Assembly: GCF_000176015.1 (NCBI RefSeq) | Contig: NZ_ACYY01000007.1 | Location: 1-64,000 of the forward strand | Direction of reading: 5' to 3' | Length of the DNA: 64,000 bases | From: Rhodobacter ferrooxidans | GTDB taxonomy: Bacteria > Pseudomonadota > Alphaproteobacteria > Rhodobacterales > Rhodobacteraceae | Shown here: piece after piece, positions 26,887-35,080 of the stretch | Layout: each line of letters begins with the position of its first letter | How positions within the stretch are numbered: the first letter of the stretch is position 1 | Program-made: the position numbers and the translations under genes | The notes under the pieces: model-generated | The model's input: the letters and a program-made list of their open reading frames with translations, nothing else | Told to the model about the DNA's origin: nothing | Database searches by the model: none

Positions 26887-27723
26887 TCAGGATATCGTGC
26901 GGATGCGGGCCCCGCGGGCAGGGCCGGAAGTGCTGACATAGCGCCGCTCCAGCCTGCGGGCAAAGGCGGAAAGCGTCAGGGTGATGGTCAGGTAAAGCCC
27001 GGCCACCAGAAACCAGATCTCGAAGCTGAGGAAGTTGTCGGCGATGGCGTTGCGCCCGGCGGTGGTCAGTTCGGCAAGGGCGATCACCGAGACGATCGAG
27101 CTGTCCATCACCAGCGCCACCGCCGAGGAGGTCAGCGGCGGCAGCATGGCGCGCAGGGCTTGCGGCAGCACGATCAACCGGTAGGTCTGCGGGCGGGTCA
27201 GGCCCAGCGAGGCCGCCGCCTCCCACTGGGTCAGTGCCACGCCAAGGATGCCCGCGCGGATGATCTCCGACAGGAAGGCCGCCTCGAACAGCGCCAGCGC
27301 CAGCACGCCGGCCCAGAACCGCTCGATCCCCAGCAGCGGGGCGATGGCGAAGTAGAACATGCTGATCTGCACGATCAGCGGCGTGTTGCGGATCACCTCG
27401 ACATAGGCCCGCGCCAGCCAGCGGCCCGAGATGGAATTGGACAGCCGCAAGATCGCGGTGATCAGGGCGATCACCAGTGCGATGACCCCGGCAAGGGCGG
27501 CGATGCGCAGCGTTTGGCCAAGGCCGATCAGCAAGGGGCCGGGAACGGGCGTGCCGTCCTGCCAGCGCAGCACAAAGCCAAAGGCCCGCGCCCATTGCCA
27601 GTCGTAGGGCAAGGTGCTGCCGCCCAGCCACAGCAGCAGCGCCAGAACGGCAAGCACCAGCGCCATGCGGGCCTGGTCGCGGCGCGGGCTGGGGCCGGGG
27701 AAGGGTCTGGGTGCCGATGTCAT
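26887..27723 (-). CDS. Polar amino-acid ABC transporter permease (first gene)
   Basis: Inner-membrane permease of the HisQ/HisM family, 278 residues. Visible segments include AALAGVIALVIALITAI and RAYVEVIRNTPLIVQISMFYFAI, and the coupling loop is EAAASLGLTRPQTYRLIVLPQAL near residue 175. It is the first gene of the three-gene importer and its start lies 158 bases from the aruI-like stop. The N-terminal extension before the first membrane segment is rich in Pro and Arg. An ATPase must come from elsewhere, possibly the gene at 31362. Confidence 0.88.
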   Translation of the reverse strand: MTSAPRPFPGPSPRRDQARMALVLAVLALLLWLGGSTLPYDWQWARAFGFVLRWQDGTPVPGPLLIGLGQTLRIAALAGVIALVIALITAILRLSNSISGRWLARAYVEVIRNTPLIVQISMFYFAIAPLLGIERFWAGVLALALFEAAFLSEIIRAGILGVALTQWEAAASLGLTRPQTYRLIVLPQALRAMLPPLTSSAVALVMDSSIVSVIALAELTTAGRNAIADNFLSFEIWFLVAGLYLTITLTLSAFARRLERRYVSTSGPARGARIRTIS

Positions 27724-27784
27724 CGCGGCAAGGGTGTCACGCCGGGGCGGGATTGGCTACCGCAGAATCTGCCGTTTGGCGTTG

Positions 27785-27837
27785 GAGCCTCCGGCGGGGG
27801 TGAAGGCCGTCTCGGAAACGCTCGAGTGGAGCGTTTC
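27785..27837. repeat. Dispersed 3'-end element with palindrome
   Basis: GAGCCTCCGGCGGGGGT near 27785 matches the right arm of the inverted repeat at 57918-57933. Next to it, GAAACGCTC (27815-27823) and GAGCGTTTC (27829-27837) form a perfect nine-bp palindrome with loop GAGTG. It is placed just beyond the aruI-like stop and may act as its terminator. Confidence 0.6.
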
Positions 27838-27881
27838 AGGCCGGAACGCGCGGAGCGCCGGGCAGAGAAGAATGTAGGGAG

Positions 27882-29447
27882 TCAGGGGACGCGAATCTCG
27901 ATCAGTCGGGGGCCCGCGTGGCGGGTGGCGAGGGCTTTGCGCAGGGCGGCGGGTTTGTTGGGGATGCTGGTGAAGGGCAGGTCGCAGGCGGCGGCGAAGG
28001 GTTCCAGGTTCAAGGGCGAGGGGGTGCAGCCGGTGACGGGGACGCCTGCGGCAGTCATCGCCTCGGCGATCTCGCGGAAACCGGCGTTGTTCCAGACCAC
28101 GAAGCTGATCGGCAGGCCCTCGTCCACGGCGGTGCGCAACTCGCCGGGGCTGAACTGAAGGCCGCCGTCACCGATCAGGCAGATGATTTCGCTGCCGGGG
28201 GCGGCAAGGGCTGCGCCGACGGCGGCACCGGGCCCATAGCCCAGCGCGCCATAGCCGGTGGCGGCGTTGAACCAGCCGCCGGGGCGGTCGTGGTCGTAGA
28301 AAAGGTTGCCCGCGTAAATCGGCTGGGTGCTGTCGCCGACGATGATGCTGCGGGGCAGGGCGGCGCGCATCGCCTCCAGCATCGTCAGTTGCTGTTGCAG
28401 GGCGGGCGGCAGTTCGGCACGGGCCGCCGTGCGTGCGGCCTCGGCACGGGCGGGGCCGTCGCTTTGGCGAGGTGCCAGCACGGCCAGCAGCGCCGCCATC
28501 GCCGCCCCGGCATCGGCTTGCAGCGTCATTGCCGCGGGGTGGCGGGCAAGCTGGTCGGCGCAAAGGTCGATGCGGATCATCCCCGACAGCTCGGGCAGGC
28601 CGCCGCGCACATACATGTCGTAATCGGTGGGGCCAAGCTCGGTGCCGATGGCCAGCACCTGATCGGCGGCGGCAATCAGGGCGCGCACCGCATCAAGGCT
28701 GGGGCTGGCGGCAACGGTGAGCGGATGGCCGTGCATCAGGCCACGGGCGTTGACGGTCTGCACCACAGGTGCGTCCAGCCGCTCGGCCAGTGCCTGCAAC
28801 GCCGCCCCGACATGGCGGGTGCCGCCACCGGCCAGGATCAGCGGGCGTTTCGCCTGTGCCAGCCTTGCCGCAGCGCGTTTGATCGCGGCGGAGTCGGCTT
28901 GCGCAGGCGCCGGGGGGGCGGCTGGCGGGCGCAGATCGGCCGAAGCCAGCGCCATCACATCGGTCGGCACCTGCAGATGCACCGGGCCGGGGCGGTCGGA
29001 GTTCAGGGCGGCGAAGGCGCGGCTCAGGGTGCGATCCAGCGTCTCGGCATTGGTGACCTGAAAACTGGGGCAAAGCGCGGCCACCATCGCCGTCTGGTCG
29101 GGTAACTCGTGCAGCAGGCCAAGGTTGTGGCCCTGGCTGGAGCGGCGGTTGACGCCCGAGATCACCAGCATGGGCACCGAGTCCGCCCGCGCCTGCGCCA
29201 TCGCGGTCAGCGCGTTGGTGAGACCCGGGCCGGTGATGACGAAGGCCACGCCGGGCTTGCCCGACACCCGCGCATAGCCGTCGGCCATGAAGGCGGCCCC
29301 CTGTTCATGCCGGGCGGTGACGTGGCGGATGCCGGAACCGGGCAGGCCGCGGTAAAGCTCGATGGTGTGCACGCCGGGGATGCCGAACACCACCTGAACC
29401 CCGCGGGCGTGCAGACCGGCCACCAGCGCCTGACCGACCGTGGTCAT
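27882..29447 (-). CDS. aruI: 5-guanidino-2-oxopentanoate decarboxylase-like ThDP enzyme
   Basis: Thiamine-diphosphate enzyme of the acetolactate-synthase fold, 521 residues. The N-terminal domain runs through VVFGIPGVHTIELYRGLPG and RHEQGAAFMADGYARVSG, which holds the cofactor-activating Glu. The C-terminal domain has the GDGGLQFSPGELRTAVDEG cofactor/Mg motif with WNNAGF. These stretches closely resemble, from memory, AruI of Pseudomonas, which decarboxylates 2-ketoarginine to 4-guanidinobutyraldehyde. The gene overlaps an AruH-like transaminase and is flanked by amino-acid importers, which supports the arginine transaminase route. Plain acetolactate synthase is less likely because no regulatory subunit gene is present. 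Confidence 0.78.
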   Translation of the reverse strand: MTTVGQALVAGLHARGVQVVFGIPGVHTIELYRGLPGSGIRHVTARHEQGAAFMADGYARVSGKPGVAFVITGPGLTNALTAMAQARADSVPMLVISGVNRRSSQGHNLGLLHELPDQTAMVAALCPSFQVTNAETLDRTLSRAFAALNSDRPGPVHLQVPTDVMALASADLRPPAAPPAPAQADSAAIKRAAARLAQAKRPLILAGGGTRHVGAALQALAERLDAPVVQTVNARGLMHGHPLTVAASPSLDAVRALIAAADQVLAIGTELGPTDYDMYVRGGLPELSGMIRIDLCADQLARHPAAMTLQADAGAAMAALLAVLAPRQSDGPARAEAARTAARAELPPALQQQLTMLEAMRAALPRSIIVGDSTQPIYAGNLFYDHDRPGGWFNAATGYGALGYGPGAAVGAALAAPGSEIICLIGDGGLQFSPGELRTAVDEGLPISFVVWNNAGFREIAEAMTAAGVPVTGCTPSPLNLEPFAAACDLPFTSIPNKPAALRKALATRHAGPRLIEIRVP

Positions 29448-30631
29448 GCGGCGTCCTTTCCCAAAGCCCCGGCAAAGCAGGCAATCCGGTCGCAAGCCTC
29501 GGAGATCAGGTCGTCTTCCTGGGTCAGGCTGAGGCGCAGCCAGCCTGCAAGGCCAGCGCCGAAAGACTCGCCGGGCATCACCGCGACGCCTTTGGTTTCC
29601 AGCAGCCCGGCGGCGAAATCCTCGCCCGAAAGCCCGGTGTTGCGCACGTCGATCAGCGCGAACATCCCCGCTTCGGGGCGGTTGACCGCAAGCCCGGCCA
29701 CACCGTCCAGCCGCCGGGCGATCAGGGCGGCGCGGCGCTGGAACCGTTCGGCCATACCGGCGGCGATGGGGGAGGTCTGCGACACCGCCTGCGCCGTCAT
29801 GTCGGCGATGAAGGGCTGGTTGCCGAACAGCATGGTTTCCGACAGCGGCAAAAGCCGGGCGGTGAAATCGGCAGGGCCGATGCACCAGCCGGAACGGAAA
29901 CCCGGCGCGGCGTGGGATTTGGAGATCGAGCAGGCCACGATCACCCGGTCGGCCAGCGCCGGATCGTCCAAGGGCGAGGCGAAATCGGTGCCCTGAAACA
30001 CCAGCTCCTCATAGACCTCGTCGCACAGGATCCACAGATCATGCGCCAGCGCCAGCGCGCCGATGGCGGCAATCTCGGCCCGGTGCAGCACGGCGCCGGT
30101 GGGGTTGTGCGGCGAGTTCAGGAAAATCACCCGGCTGCGGGGGGTGATGCGGGCGGCGATATCCTCGGCCTGCATCCGGAAGCCGTGTTCGGGGCGCAGC
30201 GGCACCGGCACCAAGGTTGCCCCGGTGGCGGCAATCAGGCCTTCATAGGTGGCATACATCGGGTCGCCCACCAGCACTTCGTCGCCCGCCTCGGCCAGCG
30301 CCAGCAGCACGGCAAAAAGCGTGGTCTGGGTGCCGGGAAAGCACATCACCTGATCGGTGGTGATCTCGCGCCCGCGCCGGGCGGTGTAGCGGTCGGCCAG
30401 CGCGCGCAGCAGGGCAGGCTCGCCGCGGCCGTTGGAATAGCCGGTGCGGCCGGCCAGCTTCGCCGCGGTGGCAGTGCGCATCAACTCGGGCGGCGTCGGC
30501 ACATCCGGCTCGCCGATGGTCAGCTCGATGATCGGGCGGCCCTCGGCCTTCAGGGCGCGGGCGCGGGCGTGGATCGTCCATTTGGCGCCGCCAAGGCCGT
30601 CGAGCCGGTCGGTGATCGAGGCGTATTTCAT
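29444..30631 (-). CDS. aruH: Arginine:pyruvate transaminase-like class I aminotransferase
   Basis: Class I/II PLP aminotransferase of 395 residues. Landmarks are LTIGEPDVPTPPELM, the NSPHNPTGA cofactor motif (about residue 170), the Asp/Tyr of ILCDEVYEELVF and the Schiff-base Lys in SISKSHAAPGFRSGW. The stretch from YATYEGLIAATGA through the NSPHNPTG motif strongly recalls Pseudomonas AruH. Its stop overlaps the aruI-like start (ATGA), so transamination of arginine to 2-ketoarginine followed by decarboxylation is the probable path. Aspartate or another amino acid as donor cannot be excluded. Confidence 0.8.
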   Translation of the reverse strand: MKYASITDRLDGLGGAKWTIHARARALKAEGRPIIELTIGEPDVPTPPELMRTATAAKLAGRTGYSNGRGEPALLRALADRYTARRGREITTDQVMCFPGTQTTLFAVLLALAEAGDEVLVGDPMYATYEGLIAATGATLVPVPLRPEHGFRMQAEDIAARITPRSRVIFLNSPHNPTGAVLHRAEIAAIGALALAHDLWILCDEVYEELVFQGTDFASPLDDPALADRVIVACSISKSHAAPGFRSGWCIGPADFTARLLPLSETMLFGNQPFIADMTAQAVSQTSPIAAGMAERFQRRAALIARRLDGVAGLAVNRPEAGMFALIDVRNTGLSGEDFAAGLLETKGVAVMPGESFGAGLAGWLRLSLTQEDDLISEACDRIACFAGALGKDAA

Positions 30632-30647
30632 CGCAGTTCCTTTATTT

Positions 30648-31283
30648 TCAAGGCTTTGGCAGGTGCGGCAGCAGGTCGATCCCCAGAATGGCTCCGACCG
30701 AAGTCACGCCGATCCGCGCCAATTCGTCCGGGCCGAACTGGTGCGGCGCAGCCCCGCCTTCCAGCCACAGCCCGTCGATCACCGCATTGCAGGCAATCGC
30801 CTGCGCCCGCAGGGTGGCGGCGTCAGTATCGCGGGGCAGGGCGGCGATCAACCCCTGCAACAGGTCGCGGTAATGCAGATAGGTCGCCTCGTGCACCGCC
30901 GCCATCGCCGGGTCGCGCTGCACCATGTGGATGAACCCGGCCCACAGGCCCATCGACGCGGGGTCCACCACCGGCGGGCGCAACGAGGCCGCCACAAACG
31001 CCGCCAGCCGTGCCTCGGGGGCCTCGGGGGCGGTCTCCAGAACCGAGGCGTTGTCGGCGTTCATCGCGTCCATCATCGCGCGATAGGCGGCGCGGGTCAG
31101 GTCTTCCTTGCTTTGGAAATAGTGCCGGATCAGCCCCGGCGTCACTCCGGCGCGGTCGGCAATGGCGCGCACGGTGGCAGCCCCGGTGCCGCCCTCGGCC
31201 ACCAGCTCCAGCGCCGCGGCGATCAGCGCATCCCGCCTGCGCTCCTCGCCCTCGCGCCGAAATTTCCGCCGCTCGCCGGTCAC
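30648..31283 (-). CDS. TetR/BetI-family regulator
   Basis: One-domain DNA-binding repressor of the TetR family, 211 residues. The helix-turn-helix is TVRAIADRAGVTPGLIRHYFQ (about residues 36-56) followed by SKEDLTRAAY. The C-terminal half (LAAFVAASLRPP and GLWAGFIHMVQRDPAM) is like the BetI group. It is the first gene of the aruHI transcript (16 bases from aruH) and divergent from the ATPase gene at 31362. It is therefore well placed to control both the arginine-type catabolic genes and the importer, with an effector related to arginine metabolism. Confidence 0.87.
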   Translation of the reverse strand: MTGERRKFRREGEERRRDALIAAALELVAEGGTGAATVRAIADRAGVTPGLIRHYFQSKEDLTRAAYRAMMDAMNADNASVLETAPEAPEARLAAFVAASLRPPVVDPASMGLWAGFIHMVQRDPAMAAVHEATYLHYRDLLQGLIAALPRDTDAATLRAQAIACNAVIDGLWLEGGAAPHQFGPDELARIGVTSVGAILGIDLLPHLPKP

Positions 31284-31297
31284 CGGATTGCCCCCTT

Positions 31298-31315
31298 ATT
31301 ATACGCTTGCATAAT
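31298..31315. promoter_or_regulatory. AT-rich inverted repeat in the TetR/ABC divergent gap
   Basis: ATTAT (31298-31302) and ATAAT (31311-31315) are arms of an 18-base imperfect palindrome in the 78-base divergent gap. It stands out as AT-rich in GC-rich DNA and could hold both promoters' -10 regions and a TetR-type operator. Confidence 0.45.
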
Positions 31316-31361
31316 TGCAGGGGAGGCGGCTAACTTCAACCTCGATTCCGCCGGGGCCCTG

Positions 31362-32162
31362 ATGCATAGCGACATTCCGCCACAGTTTTCCTTTTACCCC
31401 GAGACCCAGCGGCCGGAAGCCATCCGGATCGAAAATCTGCACAAATCTTTCGGCAAACTGGAAGTGCTGAAAGGCGTGTCGCTGACCGCGCGCGAAGGCG
31501 ATGTGGTGGCGATCATCGGCGGCTCGGGGTCGGGCAAATCGACCATGCTGCGCTGCATCAACTTTCTGGAAAACCCCACCTCAGGCCGGATCGTGATCGG
31601 CGGCGAGGTGGTGGCGTTGCGCCCCGACGGTGGCCCCGCCGACCGCCGCCAGATCGAGAAACTGCGCCAGCATCTTGGCATGGTGTTCCAGCAGTTCAAC
31701 CTGTGGACCCACAAGACCATTCTGGAAAACCTGATCGAAGTGCCGGTGCATGTGCTGGGCACGCCAAAAGCCGAGGCCGTGGCGCGGGCCGAGGCGTTGC
31801 TGGCCCGTGTTGGCCTGGCGGAAAAGGCGCAGACCTATCCGGCCTTCCTGTCGGGCGGCCAGCAGCAGCGCGCCGCCATTGCCCGCGCCCTGGCCATCGA
31901 ACCCCGCGCCATGCTTTTCGACGAACCGACCAGCGCTCTGGACCCCGAACTGGTGGGCGAGGTGCTGGGGGTGATCCGCGATCTGGCCGCCGAGGGGCGC
32001 ACGATGATCCTGGTCACCCACGAGATGAAATTCGCCCGCGAGGTCGCCAGCCACGTCATCTACCTGTACAATGGCGTGATCGAGGAGGAAGGCCCGCCCG
32101 AAGCGCTGTTCGGCGCGCCGAAATCCGACCGGCTGAAGCAATTCCTGAAATCCGTTTCCTGA
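31362..32162 (+). CDS. Polar amino-acid ABC transporter ATPase
   Basis: Cytoplasmic ATPase of the HisP/GlnQ class, 266 residues. Walker A is GGSGSGKST (about residues 53-61), the Q-loop is VFQQFNLW, the signature LSGGQQQRAAIARAL, Walker B MLFDEPTSALDPE and the switch region VTHEMKFAREV. The ATG at 31362 is chosen as the first suitable start before the ABC domain. It is followed by a binding protein and two permeases, a complete importer. Because the three-gene importer at 25176-27723 lacks an ATPase, this one may serve both. Confidence 0.9.
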   Translation: MHSDIPPQFSFYPETQRPEAIRIENLHKSFGKLEVLKGVSLTAREGDVVAIIGGSGSGKSTMLRCINFLENPTSGRIVIGGEVVALRPDGGPADRRQIEKLRQHLGMVFQQFNLWTHKTILENLIEVPVHVLGTPKAEAVARAEALLARVGLAEKAQTYPAFLSGGQQQRAAIARALAIEPRAMLFDEPTSALDPELVGEVLGVIRDLAAEGRTMILVTHEMKFAREVASHVIYLYNGVIEEEGPPEALFGAPKSDRLKQFLKSVS

Positions 32163-32207
32163 AATCCGGGGCCAACCCGGATCATCTTCAACAGAGAGGC
32201 CTACCTG

Positions 32208-32975
32208 ATGAAAAAGACCATCCTGACCGTCGCCGCCCTGCTGCTGGGCACCGCCGCCGTTGCCGCCCCGATCAAGGTCGGCATCGCCGCCGAGCCCTAT
32301 CCGCCGTTTGCCAGCCCCGATGCCGCAGGCAACTGGGTCGGCTGGGAGGTGGACATGATCGGCGCGGTCTGCAAGGCGGCGGAACTGGAGTGCGTGGTGA
32401 CGCCGGTGGCCTGGGACGGCATCATCCCGTCGCTGACCGGCGGGCAGATCGACGCCATCATGGCCTCGATGTCGATCACCGAGGAACGGATGCAGACCAT
32501 TGATTTTTCGGACAAATATTACAATACGCCGACGGTGATCGTGGCGGCCAAAGGTGCTGCCATCACCCCGGATGCCGAAGGTTTGAAAGGCAAGATCATC
32601 GGCGTTCAGGTTTCCACCGTGCACGAGGCCTATGTGCAGGCGCATTTCGCGGCCACCGCGGCCGAGATCAAGATCTACCAGACCCAGGACGAGGCCGATC
32701 AGGATCTTGCCGCCGGGCGGATCGACGCGACGCAGGCCGACAGCATCGCGCTGGATGCCTTCCTGGCCACCGATGCCGGCAAGGCCTGCTGCGAGGTGAT
32801 GGGGGCGGTGGCCGATGATCCGGCGATTCTGGGCCTTGGTGTCGGCGTCGGGCTGCGCAAGGGCGAGGAGGAACTGAAGGCCAAGTTCAACGCGGGCATC
32901 GCCAAGGTGCTGGCCGACGGCACCTACGAGGCGATCTCGAAGCCCTACTTCGCCTCGTCGATCTACGGCGGCTGA
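32208..32975 (+). CDS. Cationic amino-acid ABC transporter binding protein (ArgT/HisJ-like)
   Basis: Periplasmic receptor of the SBP_bac_3 family, 255 residues, with a clean Sec signal peptide (MKKTILTVAALLLGTAAVAA). KVGIAAEPYPPFASPD, WVGWEVDMIGAVCKAAELECVV and GGQIDAIMASMSITEERMQTIDFSDKYYNTP match the lysine/arginine/ornithine receptor pattern. A Cys pair in GKACCEVMG is near residue 190. Context with aruHI favours arginine or ornithine. It lies 45 bases after the ATPase gene. Confidence 0.9.
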   Translation: MKKTILTVAALLLGTAAVAAPIKVGIAAEPYPPFASPDAAGNWVGWEVDMIGAVCKAAELECVVTPVAWDGIIPSLTGGQIDAIMASMSITEERMQTIDFSDKYYNTPTVIVAAKGAAITPDAEGLKGKIIGVQVSTVHEAYVQAHFAATAAEIKIYQTQDEADQDLAAGRIDATQADSIALDAFLATDAGKACCEVMGAVADDPAILGLGVGVGLRKGEEELKAKFNAGIAKVLADGTYEAISKPYFASSIYGG

Positions 32976-32982
32976 GGCTTAG

Positions 32983-33735
32983 ATGCTGGGGATCATCGGG
33001 GCCACCGCGGCGGCCTCGACCCTTGATCTGCTGGCATGGTCGCCCCCCGGCTGGGGGGCGAACCTGTTGCGCGGGCTGCTGAATTCGATCCTGATCGCCA
33101 CTGGCGCCTTCTGGCTGGGGGCGGCGATCGGCATCTGCGGCGCTTATGGCAAGCTTTACGGCGGCCCGGTGCTGCGCGACCTGCTGGCGGTTTATACCAC
33201 GGTGGTGCGGGCGGTGCCGGAGCTGGTGCTGATCCTGATCCTTTACTATGCGGGCACCGATGCGGTGAACCAGATGTTGGTGGCACTGGGCTACGAGCGT
33301 ATCCAGCTTTCCGGTCTTGCCGCCGGGATCGGCGTGCTGGGCATCGTGCAGGGCGCCTATGCCACCGAGGTGTTGCGCGGCGCCATTCTGGCAGTGCCCG
33401 CGGGCCAGATCGAGGCGGCGCGGGCGATGGGGATGCCGCCGGTTCTGCTGGCCCGCCGCATCACCCTGCCCGCGATGCTGAGTTTCGCGCTGCCCGGGCT
33501 GGCCAATCTGTGGCTGGTGGCGACCAAGGATACCGCCCTGCTGGCGGTGGTGGGTTTTGCCGAACTGACGCAGGAAACAAGGCAGGCGGCGGGGGCGACC
33601 AAGGCCTATTTCACCTTCTTCATGGCGGCGGGGGTGCTGTATCTGGCGATCTCGCTGGGGTCGGGGCTGGTATTCGGGCGGCTTGAGGCCTGGGCGCGGC
33701 GCGGCCAGCCCGGTGTGGGCGGGGCGTCGAAATGA
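32983..33735 (+). CDS. Cationic amino-acid ABC transporter permease 1
   Basis: Inner-membrane permease of the HisQ/OccQ type, 250 residues. Membrane segments include SILIATGAFWLGAAIGICGAY, and the coupling loop is EAARAMGMPPVLLARRITLPAML near residue 145. The stop overlaps the next gene's ATG (ATGA). The start is seven bases after the receptor gene stop. It forms a heterodimer with the next gene product. Confidence 0.9.
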   Translation: MLGIIGATAAASTLDLLAWSPPGWGANLLRGLLNSILIATGAFWLGAAIGICGAYGKLYGGPVLRDLLAVYTTVVRAVPELVLILILYYAGTDAVNQMLVALGYERIQLSGLAAGIGVLGIVQGAYATEVLRGAILAVPAGQIEAARAMGMPPVLLARRITLPAMLSFALPGLANLWLVATKDTALLAVVGFAELTQETRQAAGATKAYFTFFMAAGVLYLAISLGSGLVFGRLEAWARRGQPGVGGASK

Positions 33736-34502
33736 GGGCGCTGTTGCAACCGCACCGGGTGGTGATGCTGGTGCTGGCCTTGGCGCTGGTGGTGTGGTGC
33801 GTGCTGAACCTGCGCTGGGACTGGCTGCCGAAATACTTGCCGATGATCGGGCAGGGCATCTGGCGCACCATCTGGATATTGGTCGTCACCACCGTGCTGG
33901 GCATGGCGCTGGCGGTGCCCCTGGGGCTGGCGCAGGCGGTGGGGCCGTGGTTTCTGGCCGCCCCGGCGCGGGTGTTCTGCACCGTCATTCGCGGCACGCC
34001 GCTGCTGTTGCAGCTTTGGCTGCTGTATTTCGGCTTGGGCTCGCTGTTCCCGCAGTTTCCCTGGATCAAGGACAGCAGCCTCTGGCCCTATCTGCGGCAG
34101 GCCTGGCCCTATGCGGTGCTGGCGTTGACGCTTTCCTTTGCCGGTTACGAGGGCGAGGTGATGCGCGGCGCCTTCAAGGGCGTGCAGCGCGGCCAGTTGG
34201 AGGCGGCGCGGGCGATGGGCATGCCGCGGCTGACCATCCTGCGCCGCATCTGGCTGCCGCAAGCCCTGCACCGCGCCCTGCCGACGCTGGGCGGCGAGGT
34301 GGTGCTGCAACTGAAGGCAACGCCGCTGGTGGCGACGATCACCGTGGTCGATATCTATTCGGTGGCCAGCCGGGTGCGGCAGGACACCTTCATCGTCTAT
34401 GAACCGCTGCTGCTGCTGGCGGTGGTCTATATGGCCATCACCGGCCTGCTGGTGCTGGCCTTCCGCTGGCTGGAGCACCGGGTTCCGGCGCGGGTGGCCT
34501 GA
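33732..34502 (+). CDS. Cationic amino-acid ABC transporter permease 2
   Basis: Inner-membrane permease of the HisM/OccM type, 256 residues. The segment TIWILVVTTVLGMALAVPLGL and the coupling loop EAARAMGMPRLTILRRIWLPQAL (near residue 155) are clear. It overlaps the first permease gene by four bases and ends 18 bases before the convergent DUF6455 gene stop. It completes the ATPase-receptor-permease set for a cationic amino acid. Confidence 0.9.
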   Translation: MRALLQPHRVVMLVLALALVVWCVLNLRWDWLPKYLPMIGQGIWRTIWILVVTTVLGMALAVPLGLAQAVGPWFLAAPARVFCTVIRGTPLLLQLWLLYFGLGSLFPQFPWIKDSSLWPYLRQAWPYAVLALTLSFAGYEGEVMRGAFKGVQRGQLEAARAMGMPRLTILRRIWLPQALHRALPTLGGEVVLQLKATPLVATITVVDIYSVASRVRQDTFIVYEPLLLLAVVYMAITGLLVLAFRWLEHRVPARVA

Positions 34503-34520
34503 GGCGGGTGGCGCAAAGCG

Positions 34521-35012
34521 TCAGAAGCTGAGATGCAGGCGCGGGGCAGGTGCGGTGGAGGGTGCAGCCTCGGGCACGATCCGGTCGACCTGGTGGCCCT
34601 CGGAGTCCGGCGCAGCGGGCGCATCGGCATCGGCATCATCGGCATCGGGCAGCCCGGCGTCAGCAGCTTCGACCAATGGCATATCGGCACTGTCCGCTTC
34701 GGCCTCGGCCTCCTCCGCCTCGGGCATATGCACCACCACCGGTTTCGGCATCAGATCATGCAGGAACAGGATCAGCTTTCGGTCCACGCAGAACGACGGC
34801 GGCGCCTCGATCTGGCCGTGCTGGGCCACCAGAAACGCCGTGCAGGACTTGTGGTCGGAACAGGCGGCGCAATGGCGCATCATCCGTTCCACCGCCCCAA
34901 GGCTGACAATATCCTTGGCCACAGAAACCTCCAGATCGACGCCCATTTCAAGCGCCATAAGTTCGATCTGGCCCTGATAGCCCTCGGGCGTGGGTGGCCG
35001 GGTGTTTGGCAT
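34521..35012 (-). CDS. DUF6455-like cysteine-containing protein with acidic tail
   Basis: Protein of 163 residues without signal peptide. The N-terminal two thirds carry four Cys in MMRHCAACSDHKSC and FCVDRKL, the CxxC-x4-C pattern of DUF6455 family proteins. The last third is low-complexity and acidic (EAEEAEAEADSADMP, then DADDADADAPAAPDSEG). The Cys cluster suggests metal binding. It is isolated from its neighbours and its function is unknown. The acidic tail has no recognised motif. Confidence 0.65.
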   Translation of the reverse strand: MPNTRPPTPEGYQGQIELMALEMGVDLEVSVAKDIVSLGAVERMMRHCAACSDHKSCTAFLVAQHGQIEAPPSFCVDRKLILFLHDLMPKPVVVHMPEAEEAEAEADSADMPLVEAADAGLPDADDADADAPAAPDSEGHQVDRIVPEAAPSTAPAPRLHLSF

Positions 35013-35080
35013 CGACGCTTCCTCGCGGTTACCTGCAACCCACAGGCTGACAGATACCGGTTACCAAAGCGTGAAGCGTT

